Program-made: the position numbers and the translations under genes
Source: JANNMJ01 sp031426455
GTDB taxonomy: Bacteria > Bacteroidota > Bacteroidia > Cytophagales > Hymenobacteraceae
NCBI GenBank assembly: GCA_031426455.1
Contig: JANPLI010000043.1
Coordinates: 33,343 to 97,342, forward strand
Length of the DNA stretch: 64,000 nt
Direction: 5' to 3'
Notes under the pieces: model-generated
Told to the model about the DNA's origin: nothing
What the model saw: only the letters and a program-made list of their open reading frames with translations
The model's database searches: none
Part shown: piece after piece, positions 34,734 to 41,790 of the stretch
Layout: the number at the start of each line of letters is the position of its first letter
Numbering within the stretch: position 1 is the stretch's first letter

Positions 34734-35822
34734 ATGCTCCTGCCTCCTCCTGCTGCTTCCACTTTAGATCCGCGGCCACCGTCGGCCGGGCCAGGCGTGG
34801 TGCATCTCTTCTACATTCATAGCCACATCACCTTTGCCGTGGCCCTGGGGGTAATGCAGCATCTGAAGCTGCCGCCCGCCGATTGCGTAGTGGTCTATGA
34901 CCGCAAATACCAGCGTGCGCTGCCGGCCGGCGTTCGCGTTCATTCGCTGCCGCCACGCGCTTTCGTGATGAAGACGGCGCCCTGGAACCTGTGGCGCCAG
35001 ATCGGCGAACAGGATGCGGAAATCGCGGCCCTGACCGATCACCGCCCTTACCATCTCTACTGCCCCCATCTGTGCATCGATCAGGTGCGGCTTCTGCTGA
35101 CGAACGGGCAGTGCCGGGGCTATTCCTACCTGGAAGAAGGGTCGATGTCTTATATCGACCCTGCGCATTACCCTTACCGGCGCTACGAGCCGAAGCTCTT
35201 CGTCGTCAAATACCTGCTCTCGCGCGGGCGCATCCCCAACTATGCGCCTTACGGCGAACGCAGCTATGAGCGCGCCTACGTCGTCAGCCCGTACACGTTT
35301 CCCGGAATGCCCCGCCTAGTGGTGCTGCCGTACCCGTTCACGAAGGGCGCCTTGCCGGTTACTGCTATCACGACGGGTGGTTCCGACCTCACCGGCGCCC
35401 ATCTACTGGTAATGGACCCGGTAGTGGAGAGCCATCTGGCCACCCGCGCATCGTATGAGTTAGGGATCGCCCTGCTCGCCGAACACCTGACTGCCCAACG
35501 GGTGCAGCGGGTTTACTACAAGTTTCACCCGATGCAGATTGCCGTGCCTGCGGGCCAGCCGTACTACGAGGAACTGCTCCGGCGCAGCGCATCCGGCGTA
35601 GAATGGGTGCGTTTGGCTGATGACGTGGTGCTGGAAGACGTCGCAGCAACCTTCGCCGACCTCACCTTCTACACCATCATTTCGTCGATGACGCTTTACG
35701 CCGGTTTCGCCGGGCACCGGATTTACCTCTTTGCGCGCCCCTTATTGGAGCGCGAACCAGCCCTGCGCGTACTGGCCGCCGAGTTGCCCCCCATCTATTG
35801 GGAGCTGACGACCGCGCTCTAG
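34734..35822 (+). CDS. Sialyltransferase-like glycosyltransferase, candidate nonulosonate transferase
   Basis: 362 residues from ATG 34734. The bacterial sialyltransferase motifs shared by GT38/GT52/GT80-type enzymes are visible: a D/E-D/E-G block as YLEEGSMSYID near residues 135-145, an HP motif as YYKFHPMQ near 262-270, and a Ser pair as IISSMTLYAG near 312-321. No other glycosyltransferase fold signature is seen. As the last gene of a cluster that makes a CMP-nonulosonate, it is the best candidate to transfer the (acetamidino) legionaminic acid onto the acceptor. The exact CAZy family cannot be assigned by eye. Confidence 0.75.
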   Translation: MLLPPPAASTLDPRPPSAGPGVVHLFYIHSHITFAVALGVMQHLKLPPADCVVVYDRKYQRALPAGVRVHSLPPRAFVMKTAPWNLWRQIGEQDAEIAALTDHRPYHLYCPHLCIDQVRLLLTNGQCRGYSYLEEGSMSYIDPAHYPYRRYEPKLFVVKYLLSRGRIPNYAPYGERSYERAYVVSPYTFPGMPRLVVLPYPFTKGALPVTAITTGGSDLTGAHLLVMDPVVESHLATRASYELGIALLAEHLTAQRVQRVYYKFHPMQIAVPAGQPYYEELLRRSASGVEWVRLADDVVLEDVAATFADLTFYTIISSMTLYAGFAGHRIYLFARPLLEREPALRVLAAELPPIYWELTTAL

Positions 35823-35852
35823 AGCCGTTTCAGCGTCCGTGTACGGTTGTAA

Positions 35853-35910
35853 CGCCGACTACCAGTCGGCGCGTGGTGCCCCAAACCAGCGCCGACTGAT
35901 AGTCGGCGCT
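35853..35910. repeat. Two REP-like palindromes
   Basis: GCCGACT-ACC-AGTCGGC (about 35855-35871) and a near-identical GCGCCGACT-GAT-AGTCGGCGC (35889-35910), 18 bp apart, in the gap after the glycan locus. They are non-coding and of the REP type. The 323-bp gap 35823-36146 also contains the terminator and octamer array listed separately. Confidence 0.7.
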
Positions 35911-35991
35911 ACGTTTTGCCGAGAGCCACTTGTACAGTGAGTCCGAAACCACTCTAAGCGGTCAGCTACAAGCTGCAAGCGCTGATGCCTA

Positions 35992-36050
35992 AAAGGCCGG
36001 TGGGCAATCAGGGCGCGCCTCGCACGTTGCCTGATGACCCACCGGCCTTT
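35992..36050. terminator. Bidirectional terminator closing the glycan locus
   Basis: A long hairpin with stem AAAGGCCGGTGGG...ATCAGG pairing with CCTGAT...CCCACCGGCCTTT around a GC-rich loop. A/T tracts flank both sides, suiting both the plus-strand glycan operon and the convergent kinase gene. Confidence 0.75.
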
Positions 36051-36080
36051 CGTCGCCGTAGCGCGTACGGTTGACCAAGG

Positions 36081-36149
36081 CAGTCACTCAGTCACTCAGT
36101 CCCACTCAGTCACTCAGTCAAAAAAGTCACTCAGTCGCTCAGTCAATTA
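36081..36149. repeat. Octamer array overlapping the kinase stop codon
   Basis: CAGTCACT, CAGTCACT, CAGTCCCA, CTCAGTCA, CTCAGTCA, an A-run, then GTCACTCA, GTCGCTCA, GTCAATTA. The last unit contains the TTA that is the minus-strand TAA stop of the kinase gene (36147-36149). Confidence 0.85.
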
Positions 36150-37004
36150 GTGCGTCGGCGCTTCGCCCAAGTGGTAGCGCACCATATTGTCGATAGGGGA
36201 GCGGATGATGATGCCAAGTTTCATCCCGTGGCGGCGGCAGATTTCGCCCAGGGCATCACGAAAATTGTACGCCACGGAGCCCACGCAGTTAAAGGAATAC
36301 TGCTGATACCGGGGGTACTGCATCACCAGGTTTCGGAAAAAGGTGTCGAAGCCTTCCAGCACGATTTCCCGGCAGTAGGGAAAGTTGTTATGGTCGTAGC
36401 TGAACTTGGCGAACGACGCCAGGAAGCGGTTCGGCAGCGGCTGGTTATAGAGTCGGTCGATAATGGTCGAGCGGTTGAGGTCCGGGAATTCCTGCCGGAA
36501 AATCTCGTCCAGCCCTTTCGGTAATTGGCCGCGTAGAAAGTCGCGCAGCAGACGTTTACCGATAAACGAGCCGCTGCCTTCGTCCCCGAGGAAGTAGCCG
36601 AGCGAATCGACGCTGAAGGTCACCCGTTCGCCGTCGTAGAGGCACGAGTTGGTGCCCGTGCCCAGGATCGCGGCAAAGCCGGCCTCGCGCCCCAGCAGCG
36701 CGCGGGCGGCCCCGAGCAGGTCGTGCTCGATGCGTACCTGCGCGTTCGGGAACGTCTGGCGCATCGCCCGGCCCACCACTTCGGCCTTTTCTGCCGACGA
36801 AATGCCGGCTCCGTAGTAGTGGACTTCCCGTACTTCGGCGCGCGGCAGCGTGTCGGGCAGGTTTTGTTCGAGCGAAGTCACAATGCCAGCCGAATCGACA
36901 AAATCCGGGTTGTAGCCTTCGGTATTAAAATAAATGCGGTGGCCGGCTTCATCGAGCTGGCACCAGGCGCTCTTGGTCGAGCCACCGTCGGCAATCAGAA
37001 TCAT
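36147..37004 (-). CDS. BadF/BadG-type ATPase, N-acetylglucosamine kinase-like
   Basis: 285 residues from ATG 37004 (MILIADGGSTKSAW; the 48 codons upstream are not homologous). The ASKHA fold is shown by the phosphate-1 loop ADGGSTKSAW, the adenosine-side ILGTGTNSCLYDG, and LGDEGSGSFIGKRLL. The family includes N-acetylglucosamine kinases of Bacteroidota. It would phosphorylate an amino sugar in the cytosol, either for recycling or for catabolism. The gene is isolated and convergent with the glycan locus. Confidence 0.85.
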   Translation of the reverse strand: MILIADGGSTKSAWCQLDEAGHRIYFNTEGYNPDFVDSAGIVTSLEQNLPDTLPRAEVREVHYYGAGISSAEKAEVVGRAMRQTFPNAQVRIEHDLLGAARALLGREAGFAAILGTGTNSCLYDGERVTFSVDSLGYFLGDEGSGSFIGKRLLRDFLRGQLPKGLDEIFRQEFPDLNRSTIIDRLYNQPLPNRFLASFAKFSYDHNNFPYCREIVLEGFDTFFRNLVMQYPRYQQYSFNCVGSVAYNFRDALGEICRRHGMKLGIIIRSPIDNMVRYHLGEAPTH

Positions 37005-37314
37005 CGTGCTGATAAAGAGGGAGAACCGGGAGCTGCTCGGCGCCCGGAAGGTGAAAAATCGTTGAGGCGAGGCAAAACCACGTTGGTTTGCTCGCCCTTG
37101 CGCTTCAATAATGACTGCAAGTACGGCGTAACAATTTGGAAATTCCACGGCGCGGCCCTTTCTTTCGCAAAAATTCTAAATCGATTGCACAAAGCCCGGC
37201 TCAAACCGACCTTTGTGTCCGTTCGGAAACTTTTTTCGTTCAACTTTTCGCCGCTGAACCAGTTCGTCTGTCAAGCTGCTTATTCGGTCCACTTTTTTAA
37301 CTTTTTTTCACAAG
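37005..37314. other. Divergent promoter region with a LacI-operator-like half palindrome
   Basis: This 310-bp gap between the divergent kinase and T9SS genes is AT-rich near both starts. AAATCGATTGCAC at 37178-37190 matches one side and the centre of the CGCAATCGATTGCG palindrome upstream of susC. T-rich tracts (37297-37312) precede the T9SS gene. No RNA gene is recognised. Confidence 0.45.
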
Positions 37315-38400
37315 ATGAAAAAACTACTTACCTTAGGAGCGCTCGGTCTGTTCGCTTCCTTCGGCGCCTTGGCGCAACCAACCTTAAATGGCCGTATTGA
37401 AGCCAGTGAGAAGGGTAACACGATAGGTAAATACCAGTCGCTGGGCCAATATACCAATCCTCGCGGGTTTGGTGATTGGGGTATGAAAGAAGCTTTTGTG
37501 GCCGAAGATGCCAACTTCCTGTATGTGGCTATCAACGGCACCGTAGAGGGTAATGGCAACGCGTTCCAGATTTTCTTCAATGTGCCCGCTCGTGCTGGTG
37601 TAGCAGCCTGTACGGCGCTGCCCGCTGCCACGCCAGCGGCTGACCCAACCTCGTTTCAATCGATGACGGCGGCGTTGGAGATGGAAGTGGACGCAGGTGT
37701 TGCTTACCGTGCGCCCGGTGGTATTCCGCAGTTGGAACTGGCTGATTACACGCTCGCCGCGCCCGCCTCGCAGGTGCTGATGCCGATGGCTGGCACGACG
37801 TTCGACGATCAAGGCTCGGCTGGTACGTTCCTGGCAGGTGCTGCCCGTGCCGCGTACAAAACATCGGCGGATGGTAAAGTGACGAGCAATGTCGATGAAG
37901 GCTTTGAGTTTGCGGTTAACAAAGCCGCTTACGGAATGGTGGCCGGTACGCCCGTCCAGATCTTCGTGTTGATGAACAACGGCGACGGGGGCTTCCTGTC
38001 AACGGATTTTATTCCTCAAGCCATCACTCCTAATGGCAATCTGGGCACAGGTCCGGATTTTTGCCTCGATGTGGACGGCCAGCAATTCGTAACCTACACG
38101 ATCGGTAGCCCCTTGAGCGCACCGAAGCTGGCTGCTAACGCCATCAACTTCACGGTGTCACCGAACCCGGTTTCGGGCCAGGACGCAGCAGTGGAGTTCA
38201 CAGTGGCCGATAAGGCGCAGGCTGGCTCCGTGATCGTGACGGACCTGCTGGGCCGCACGGTGGCTACGCTTGCCAACGGTACGCTGTCGGCCGGTACGCA
38301 GCGCTATTCGCTGCGTACAGCAGGCCTGTCGGCTGGTAACTACATCGTCAAGCTACAACTCGGCGATAAAGTGGCGACCCGTAAGGTGTCGGTGCTGTAA
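37315..38400 (+). CDS. Secreted protein with T9SS type A sorting domain
   Basis: 361 residues. The signal peptide MKKLLTLGALGLFASFGALAQ is followed by an unrecognised beta-rich region of about 245 residues (with VTSNVDEGFEFAVNKAAYGM and a Cys-containing FCLDVDGQQFVTYTIG). The last 80 residues (FTVSPNPVSGQDAAVEF, ITVTDLLGRTVA-like, AGNYIVKLQLG) are a type A T9SS sorting domain. It should be exported by the Por system. A strong terminator follows. The passenger function is unknown. Confidence 0.87.
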   Translation: MKKLLTLGALGLFASFGALAQPTLNGRIEASEKGNTIGKYQSLGQYTNPRGFGDWGMKEAFVAEDANFLYVAINGTVEGNGNAFQIFFNVPARAGVAACTALPAATPAADPTSFQSMTAALEMEVDAGVAYRAPGGIPQLELADYTLAAPASQVLMPMAGTTFDDQGSAGTFLAGAARAAYKTSADGKVTSNVDEGFEFAVNKAAYGMVAGTPVQIFVLMNNGDGGFLSTDFIPQAITPNGNLGTGPDFCLDVDGQQFVTYTIGSPLSAPKLAANAINFTVSPNPVSGQDAAVEFTVADKAQAGSVIVTDLLGRTVATLANGTLSAGTQRYSLRTAGLSAGNYIVKLQLGDKVATRKVSVL

Positions 38401-38422
38401 GCCAAACCGTTTGGCTGATTTG

Positions 38423-38456
38423 AAAAAGGGCGTCCCCAACCAGGGGCGCCCTTTTT
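38423..38456 (+). terminator. Rho-independent terminator after the T9SS protein
   Basis: Stem AAAAAGGGCG-CCCC with GGGG-GCGCCCTTTTT around a short ACCA-type loop, followed by more T residues. It starts 23 nt after the stop codon. Confidence 0.9.
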
Positions 38457-38639
38457 ATTTTGCTATACCTGTAATGAGGTGACTTGCGGCATCGAGAACC
38501 TGAAAGCCCTCAACTCAGGGCGATTTCGGTGTTTGTGTATGCGCCCCCGTGTTTCTTTAAGACTTAGGGCTATACTCATCGTTGGGGTCATTGTTCGGTA
38601 GAATGACTGTGATAATCTCCTCTGTGACCCCGTGTCCAA

Positions 38640-39829
38640 TACTCACCACAGGGCAAACGCACGAAGGTTAAGCGATGAGCTGGCGAAGATATTGACCTTG
38701 ATAGGCGGCCTGGACGCGCCGCTTTTGGAGACTGAGTTTGTCGGGTTGCCGGGTGATGATCTGGAGCGCGATTTTGCGTAACGTGGCCAGGTTTTCGGGG
38801 CCAAACCCTTTTCGGACGCGGCATTGATCTTCGCGGAAAGTGACATCCAAATGCCAGTGCAAGTGGTTTTCGATGCTCCAGTGACCTTGTGCCAACTTGC
38901 CGTAATACAGCGGATTGGCCTCCGATTCGTCGCTTAGGTAGTAGCGGGTTTGGCACTGGGTTTGGCCCTTCTGCGTGCGGCAGGCCACCACCTTCACCAC
39001 CGTTTGCAGCCCGGACCAGGCGGCGCGCTGTTCCGCCCCCAGCACCTGGGCCGCGGGCAGACACCAGACCTGCCGCTGCTCGAAGCGACTGCGCGCATAT
39101 TCCCACCGCTGCGCCACGCCCGGGGTTAGGGAGCGAGCGAAGGCGTCCGCTACCTCTTGAAATAACATTTGGTGGTTCTGTTTCAAGGCCAGTAGATAAT
39201 GCCCGTTTTGCTGCCGGATCTGGGCGGCGATCGTCCGCTGGCAGCCCATTGCATCCAGCGTCACGACGGCTTCCGTGAGGTCGAGTTGGGCCAGCACCTG
39301 GGGCACCGCTTCGAGTTCATTGGCTTTGTCAGCGACCCGGCACTGGCCCACGCAGAGGCGGTTTTCACTGACCCAGGCATTCACCAGCCAGTAGCCGGCG
39401 GTGCCTTTGCTGGTCGGGCTGACGCCTTTGATTTTCTTGCCATCGACGCAAATTTGTTTTTCGGCCAACAGCGGCAGCAACTCCTGGCCGTGGGCGGCCA
39501 AACAGGTACGCAGCACCTGAGGATCAATTTGTTGAAAGGCGCGATTGAACGTGTCGTGCGACGGAACCCGGCCCCGCAAGTCCAGCAAATCGGCCAGCTC
39601 CGCCGCGCGATGCCGCGTAAAAAGGACCATATCTTCGTAATCCTGGCCGTTGCACCAATACGTACACAGGCCTAAAAGAAGCAGGTCACCGAGCCGGTAC
39701 TTGCATTTGCTGAGTTGCCGGAAGTCTTCGATCTGATGCAGCGTTTCGTGCCAGGTAGGGTTCATGGGGCCGAACTTACACCCCACCAAGCTGACCGCCG
39801 ACCTTCATGCGTTTGCCCTGTACTCACCA
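38640..39829 (-). mobile_element. ISAs1-family insertion sequence with 9-bp target duplication
   Basis: The element occupies 38649-39820 (1172 bp). Its ends are near-perfect inverted repeats: CAGGGCAAACGCACGAAGGT on the left and the reverse complement of CAGGGCAAACGCATGAAGGT on the right. Both sides are flanked by the same nine bases TACTCACCA (38640-38648 and 39821-39829). Family, terminal sequence and duplication length agree with ISAs1. The intact ends and duplication suggest recent, still mobile insertion. Confidence 0.95.
38668..39765 (-). CDS. ISAs1-family transposase
   Basis: About 365 residues if started at MNPTWHETL (39765); an in-frame ATG eight codons upstream (39789) is the alternative. 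DDE transposase: ICVDGKKIKG (first D), VVTLDAMGCQRTIA (second D) and HWSIENHLHWHLDVTFREDQ (E), all diagnostic for ISAs1/transposase DDE_Tnp_ISAs1-associated proteins. No frameshift or stop is seen, so it should be active. It occupies almost the whole element. Confidence 0.95.
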   Translation of the reverse strand: MNPTWHETLHQIEDFRQLSKCKYRLGDLLLLGLCTYWCNGQDYEDMVLFTRHRAAELADLLDLRGRVPSHDTFNRAFQQIDPQVLRTCLAAHGQELLPLLAEKQICVDGKKIKGVSPTSKGTAGYWLVNAWVSENRLCVGQCRVADKANELEAVPQVLAQLDLTEAVVTLDAMGCQRTIAAQIRQQNGHYLLALKQNHQMLFQEVADAFARSLTPGVAQRWEYARSRFEQRQVWCLPAAQVLGAEQRAAWSGLQTVVKVVACRTQKGQTQCQTRYYLSDESEANPLYYGKLAQGHWSIENHLHWHLDVTFREDQCRVRKGFGPENLATLRKIALQIITRQPDKLSLQKRRVQAAYQGQYLRQLIA

Positions 39830-40031
39830 TCGGGGGCATCCTTCGGGGTGGCACCGTACATCAGGTCCGAAACCGCTTTAGTGAGTATCTCTGACTCGCT
39901 TCGGCCTGTGTTCTCATCAAGTTTGAACGGATCAAACCGGGGAGTGCACAGCTAGAGCAAGGTTTTATCTCAAGACTTTCCTTGTTTCTTTTGCTGGGCT
40001 CCAAGCTATCAATTTGATAAAAATGGTCCGA

Positions 40032-40076
40032 AAGCAAAAACGCCCGCCGACGGTATGTCAGCGGGCGTTCTTGCTT
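40032..40076 (-). terminator. Terminator after susD
   Basis: Minus-strand hairpin with arms AAGCAA-AACGCCCGC and GCGGGCGTT-TTGCTT, followed on the minus strand by TTTTGC-type residues. It begins about 19 nt beyond the SusD stop. Confidence 0.8.
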
Positions 40077-40094
40077 AAAAAGGTACTAATCAAA

Positions 40095-41768
40095 TCAGTA
40101 GCCAGGATTCTGACGAAGTTTCGGATTAGCCGTCAACTCGGCGGCTGGAATCGGGAAGAGTTTCAGATGTTCGGGGATTGCCGTACCTTTAGAATTGTTG
40201 GCCGCCCGCGAACCTTTGAACGACCAGAGGTAAGAACCACCGGTATAGCGACCGAAACGAATCAGGTCAGTGCGGCGAAGGCCTTCCCAGTACAGCTCCC
40301 GGCCACGCTCATCAATGATGTAGTTCAGATCGTAGGACGTTAGGTCGCCTGGGTAGTTTTGAATTGCTCCGTTTTCGTCCTTGTGTGCGCGCTGCCGCAA
40401 TTCATTGAGGCGCTGAAGAGCAGTAGCAGCATCGCCGCCGGCCCCGCCACGCGCCACGGCTTCGGCATACATCAGATAAACATCGCCGAGGCGAAGCCAC
40501 GGAATGTCAGTGTCGGTGAATTCTCCGTTCGCGTCTGAGCCATTGGCGCCGGTAGACGTTTTGTTAGACCACTTACGCACGGTCAGACCTTTGTTGAAAT
40601 CGCCAACGTCTGTACCCGCTACCTGCGAGAACGTTACACGTAGGGGCGAGAAGAATGCCCGTTGATCAGGAATTACACTGGTCGGCGTTACGAGTGTGGC
40701 CGAGTCGCTAAACAGCAGCGGTAGATTACGGCGGGCGCGGATACCGCCCCAACCGCTGTTCACCCCCTGGTCAGCGCCGCGAATCTGCGTAGTACGAGGC
40801 GTACCAGACACGGAAGCGTGTATCAAGAAAGTGGTGCCGCCATAGGTGCGCGAGCGCAATCCATCCTGGGTCACGGCAAAGATGATTTCCGATTGCGAAG
40901 TCTGGCCATTGTCGGCTCGGAACAAATCGCGATAGGTTTCGTGCAGGCTGTAAGGACCAGCCATTACACGATTGCAATAGGTGATGCAGTCGGTGTAACG
41001 CGCGGTGCCTGTGTATACTTCGGCATTTAAGTAGAGGCGAGCCAGTAGGGCTTGCGCCGCACCTTTAGATGCCCGGCCATATTCTTGAGTTACGGGTAAT
41101 AAGCCTTCTACCTCTTTCAACTCGCTTTCAACAAAATCAAAAACTTGAGCGCGGGTTTTCGGCTCCGGGTAAAAGAAGCCAAGCGGATCGGCTTCAGTAG
41201 TAATCGCGATCCCGCCGAAGAAATCTACCCCCTGCATATAAGCTAACGCTCGAAGAAAGCGAGCTTCGGCACGGTAGGCGCGGGCATTCTCCGCGTCTGC
41301 ACCGCTAATGCCCCGTTCGCTGAGTTTGGCATCAGTCGTTTCGCGTAGATATTCGTTACAGATGCCAACCTCAAAGTAGATGCGGGCATACATAAACTGA
41401 AGAAAATTGTTCGTAGCCGTCCAGGTATTGTAGTTCAGGTCCTGGATGGCACCGTCGTTCCAGGCCACGACAGCTTCATCAGTCGTAAGTTCCTGGAGTT
41501 TCCAGACGATGCGTGAGTAAGCCGTCTGCCCTTCATCGTCGGCGGTGATGTCGGCCCGGCCGGTCGCGCTCTGACCTGTGATATTCAGACTACCATAAAG
41601 TTTAGCCAGAATCCCTTTGTAAATTGTTGGGTCGCGAAATATTTGATCCGTAGTGATCGAATTAAGCGGCGGATCGCGGTCCAGATCCTTGATACAGGAA
41701 CTGGTACCAGCAGTCAGGGCAGTTCCTATGGCTAAGTAAGCCAGCGAGCGGGTTAATGGACGTTTCAT
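40095..41768 (-). CDS. susD: SusD/RagB-family outer-membrane lipoprotein
   Basis: 557 residues from ATG 41768. The N-terminus has a lipoprotein signal with the lipobox cysteine in LTAGTSSCIKD, so it should be lipidated and exposed on the outer membrane. The TPR-rich SusD fold shows ARAYRAEARFLRALAYMQGVDFFG and the conserved C-terminal blocks DIPWLRLGDVYLMYAEAVARGG, RGRELYWEGLRRTDLIRFGRY and FPIPAAELTANPKLRQNPGY (each quoted within limits). SusD proteins bind glycan or peptide at the cell surface and hand it to SusC. The gene starts 22 bp after the susC stop. Confidence 0.95.
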   Translation of the reverse strand: MKRPLTRSLAYLAIGTALTAGTSSCIKDLDRDPPLNSITTDQIFRDPTIYKGILAKLYGSLNITGQSATGRADITADDEGQTAYSRIVWKLQELTTDEAVVAWNDGAIQDLNYNTWTATNNFLQFMYARIYFEVGICNEYLRETTDAKLSERGISGADAENARAYRAEARFLRALAYMQGVDFFGGIAITTEADPLGFFYPEPKTRAQVFDFVESELKEVEGLLPVTQEYGRASKGAAQALLARLYLNAEVYTGTARYTDCITYCNRVMAGPYSLHETYRDLFRADNGQTSQSEIIFAVTQDGLRSRTYGGTTFLIHASVSGTPRTTQIRGADQGVNSGWGGIRARRNLPLLFSDSATLVTPTSVIPDQRAFFSPLRVTFSQVAGTDVGDFNKGLTVRKWSNKTSTGANGSDANGEFTDTDIPWLRLGDVYLMYAEAVARGGAGGDAATALQRLNELRQRAHKDENGAIQNYPGDLTSYDLNYIIDERGRELYWEGLRRTDLIRFGRYTGGSYLWSFKGSRAANNSKGTAIPEHLKLFPIPAAELTANPKLRQNPGY

Positions 41769-41790
41769 TGAATTACGGAAGCGAAAAGGA

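Larger units (their letters stand above)
38588..39951 (-). pseudogene. Possible short ORF interrupted by the ISAs1 element
   Basis: If the insertion and one copy of the 9-bp duplication are removed, a minus-strand reading frame runs from about 39951 through the insertion point to a TGA at 38588 (DPFKLDENTGRSESEILTKA, then VSDLMYGATPKDAPDGEYWT, then RGHRGDYHSHSTEQ). Its codons look plausible on the upstream side, but there is no clear start codon, and a second frame is also open downstream of the junction. I do not recognise the product. It may already have been decayed before insertion. Confidence 0.3.
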
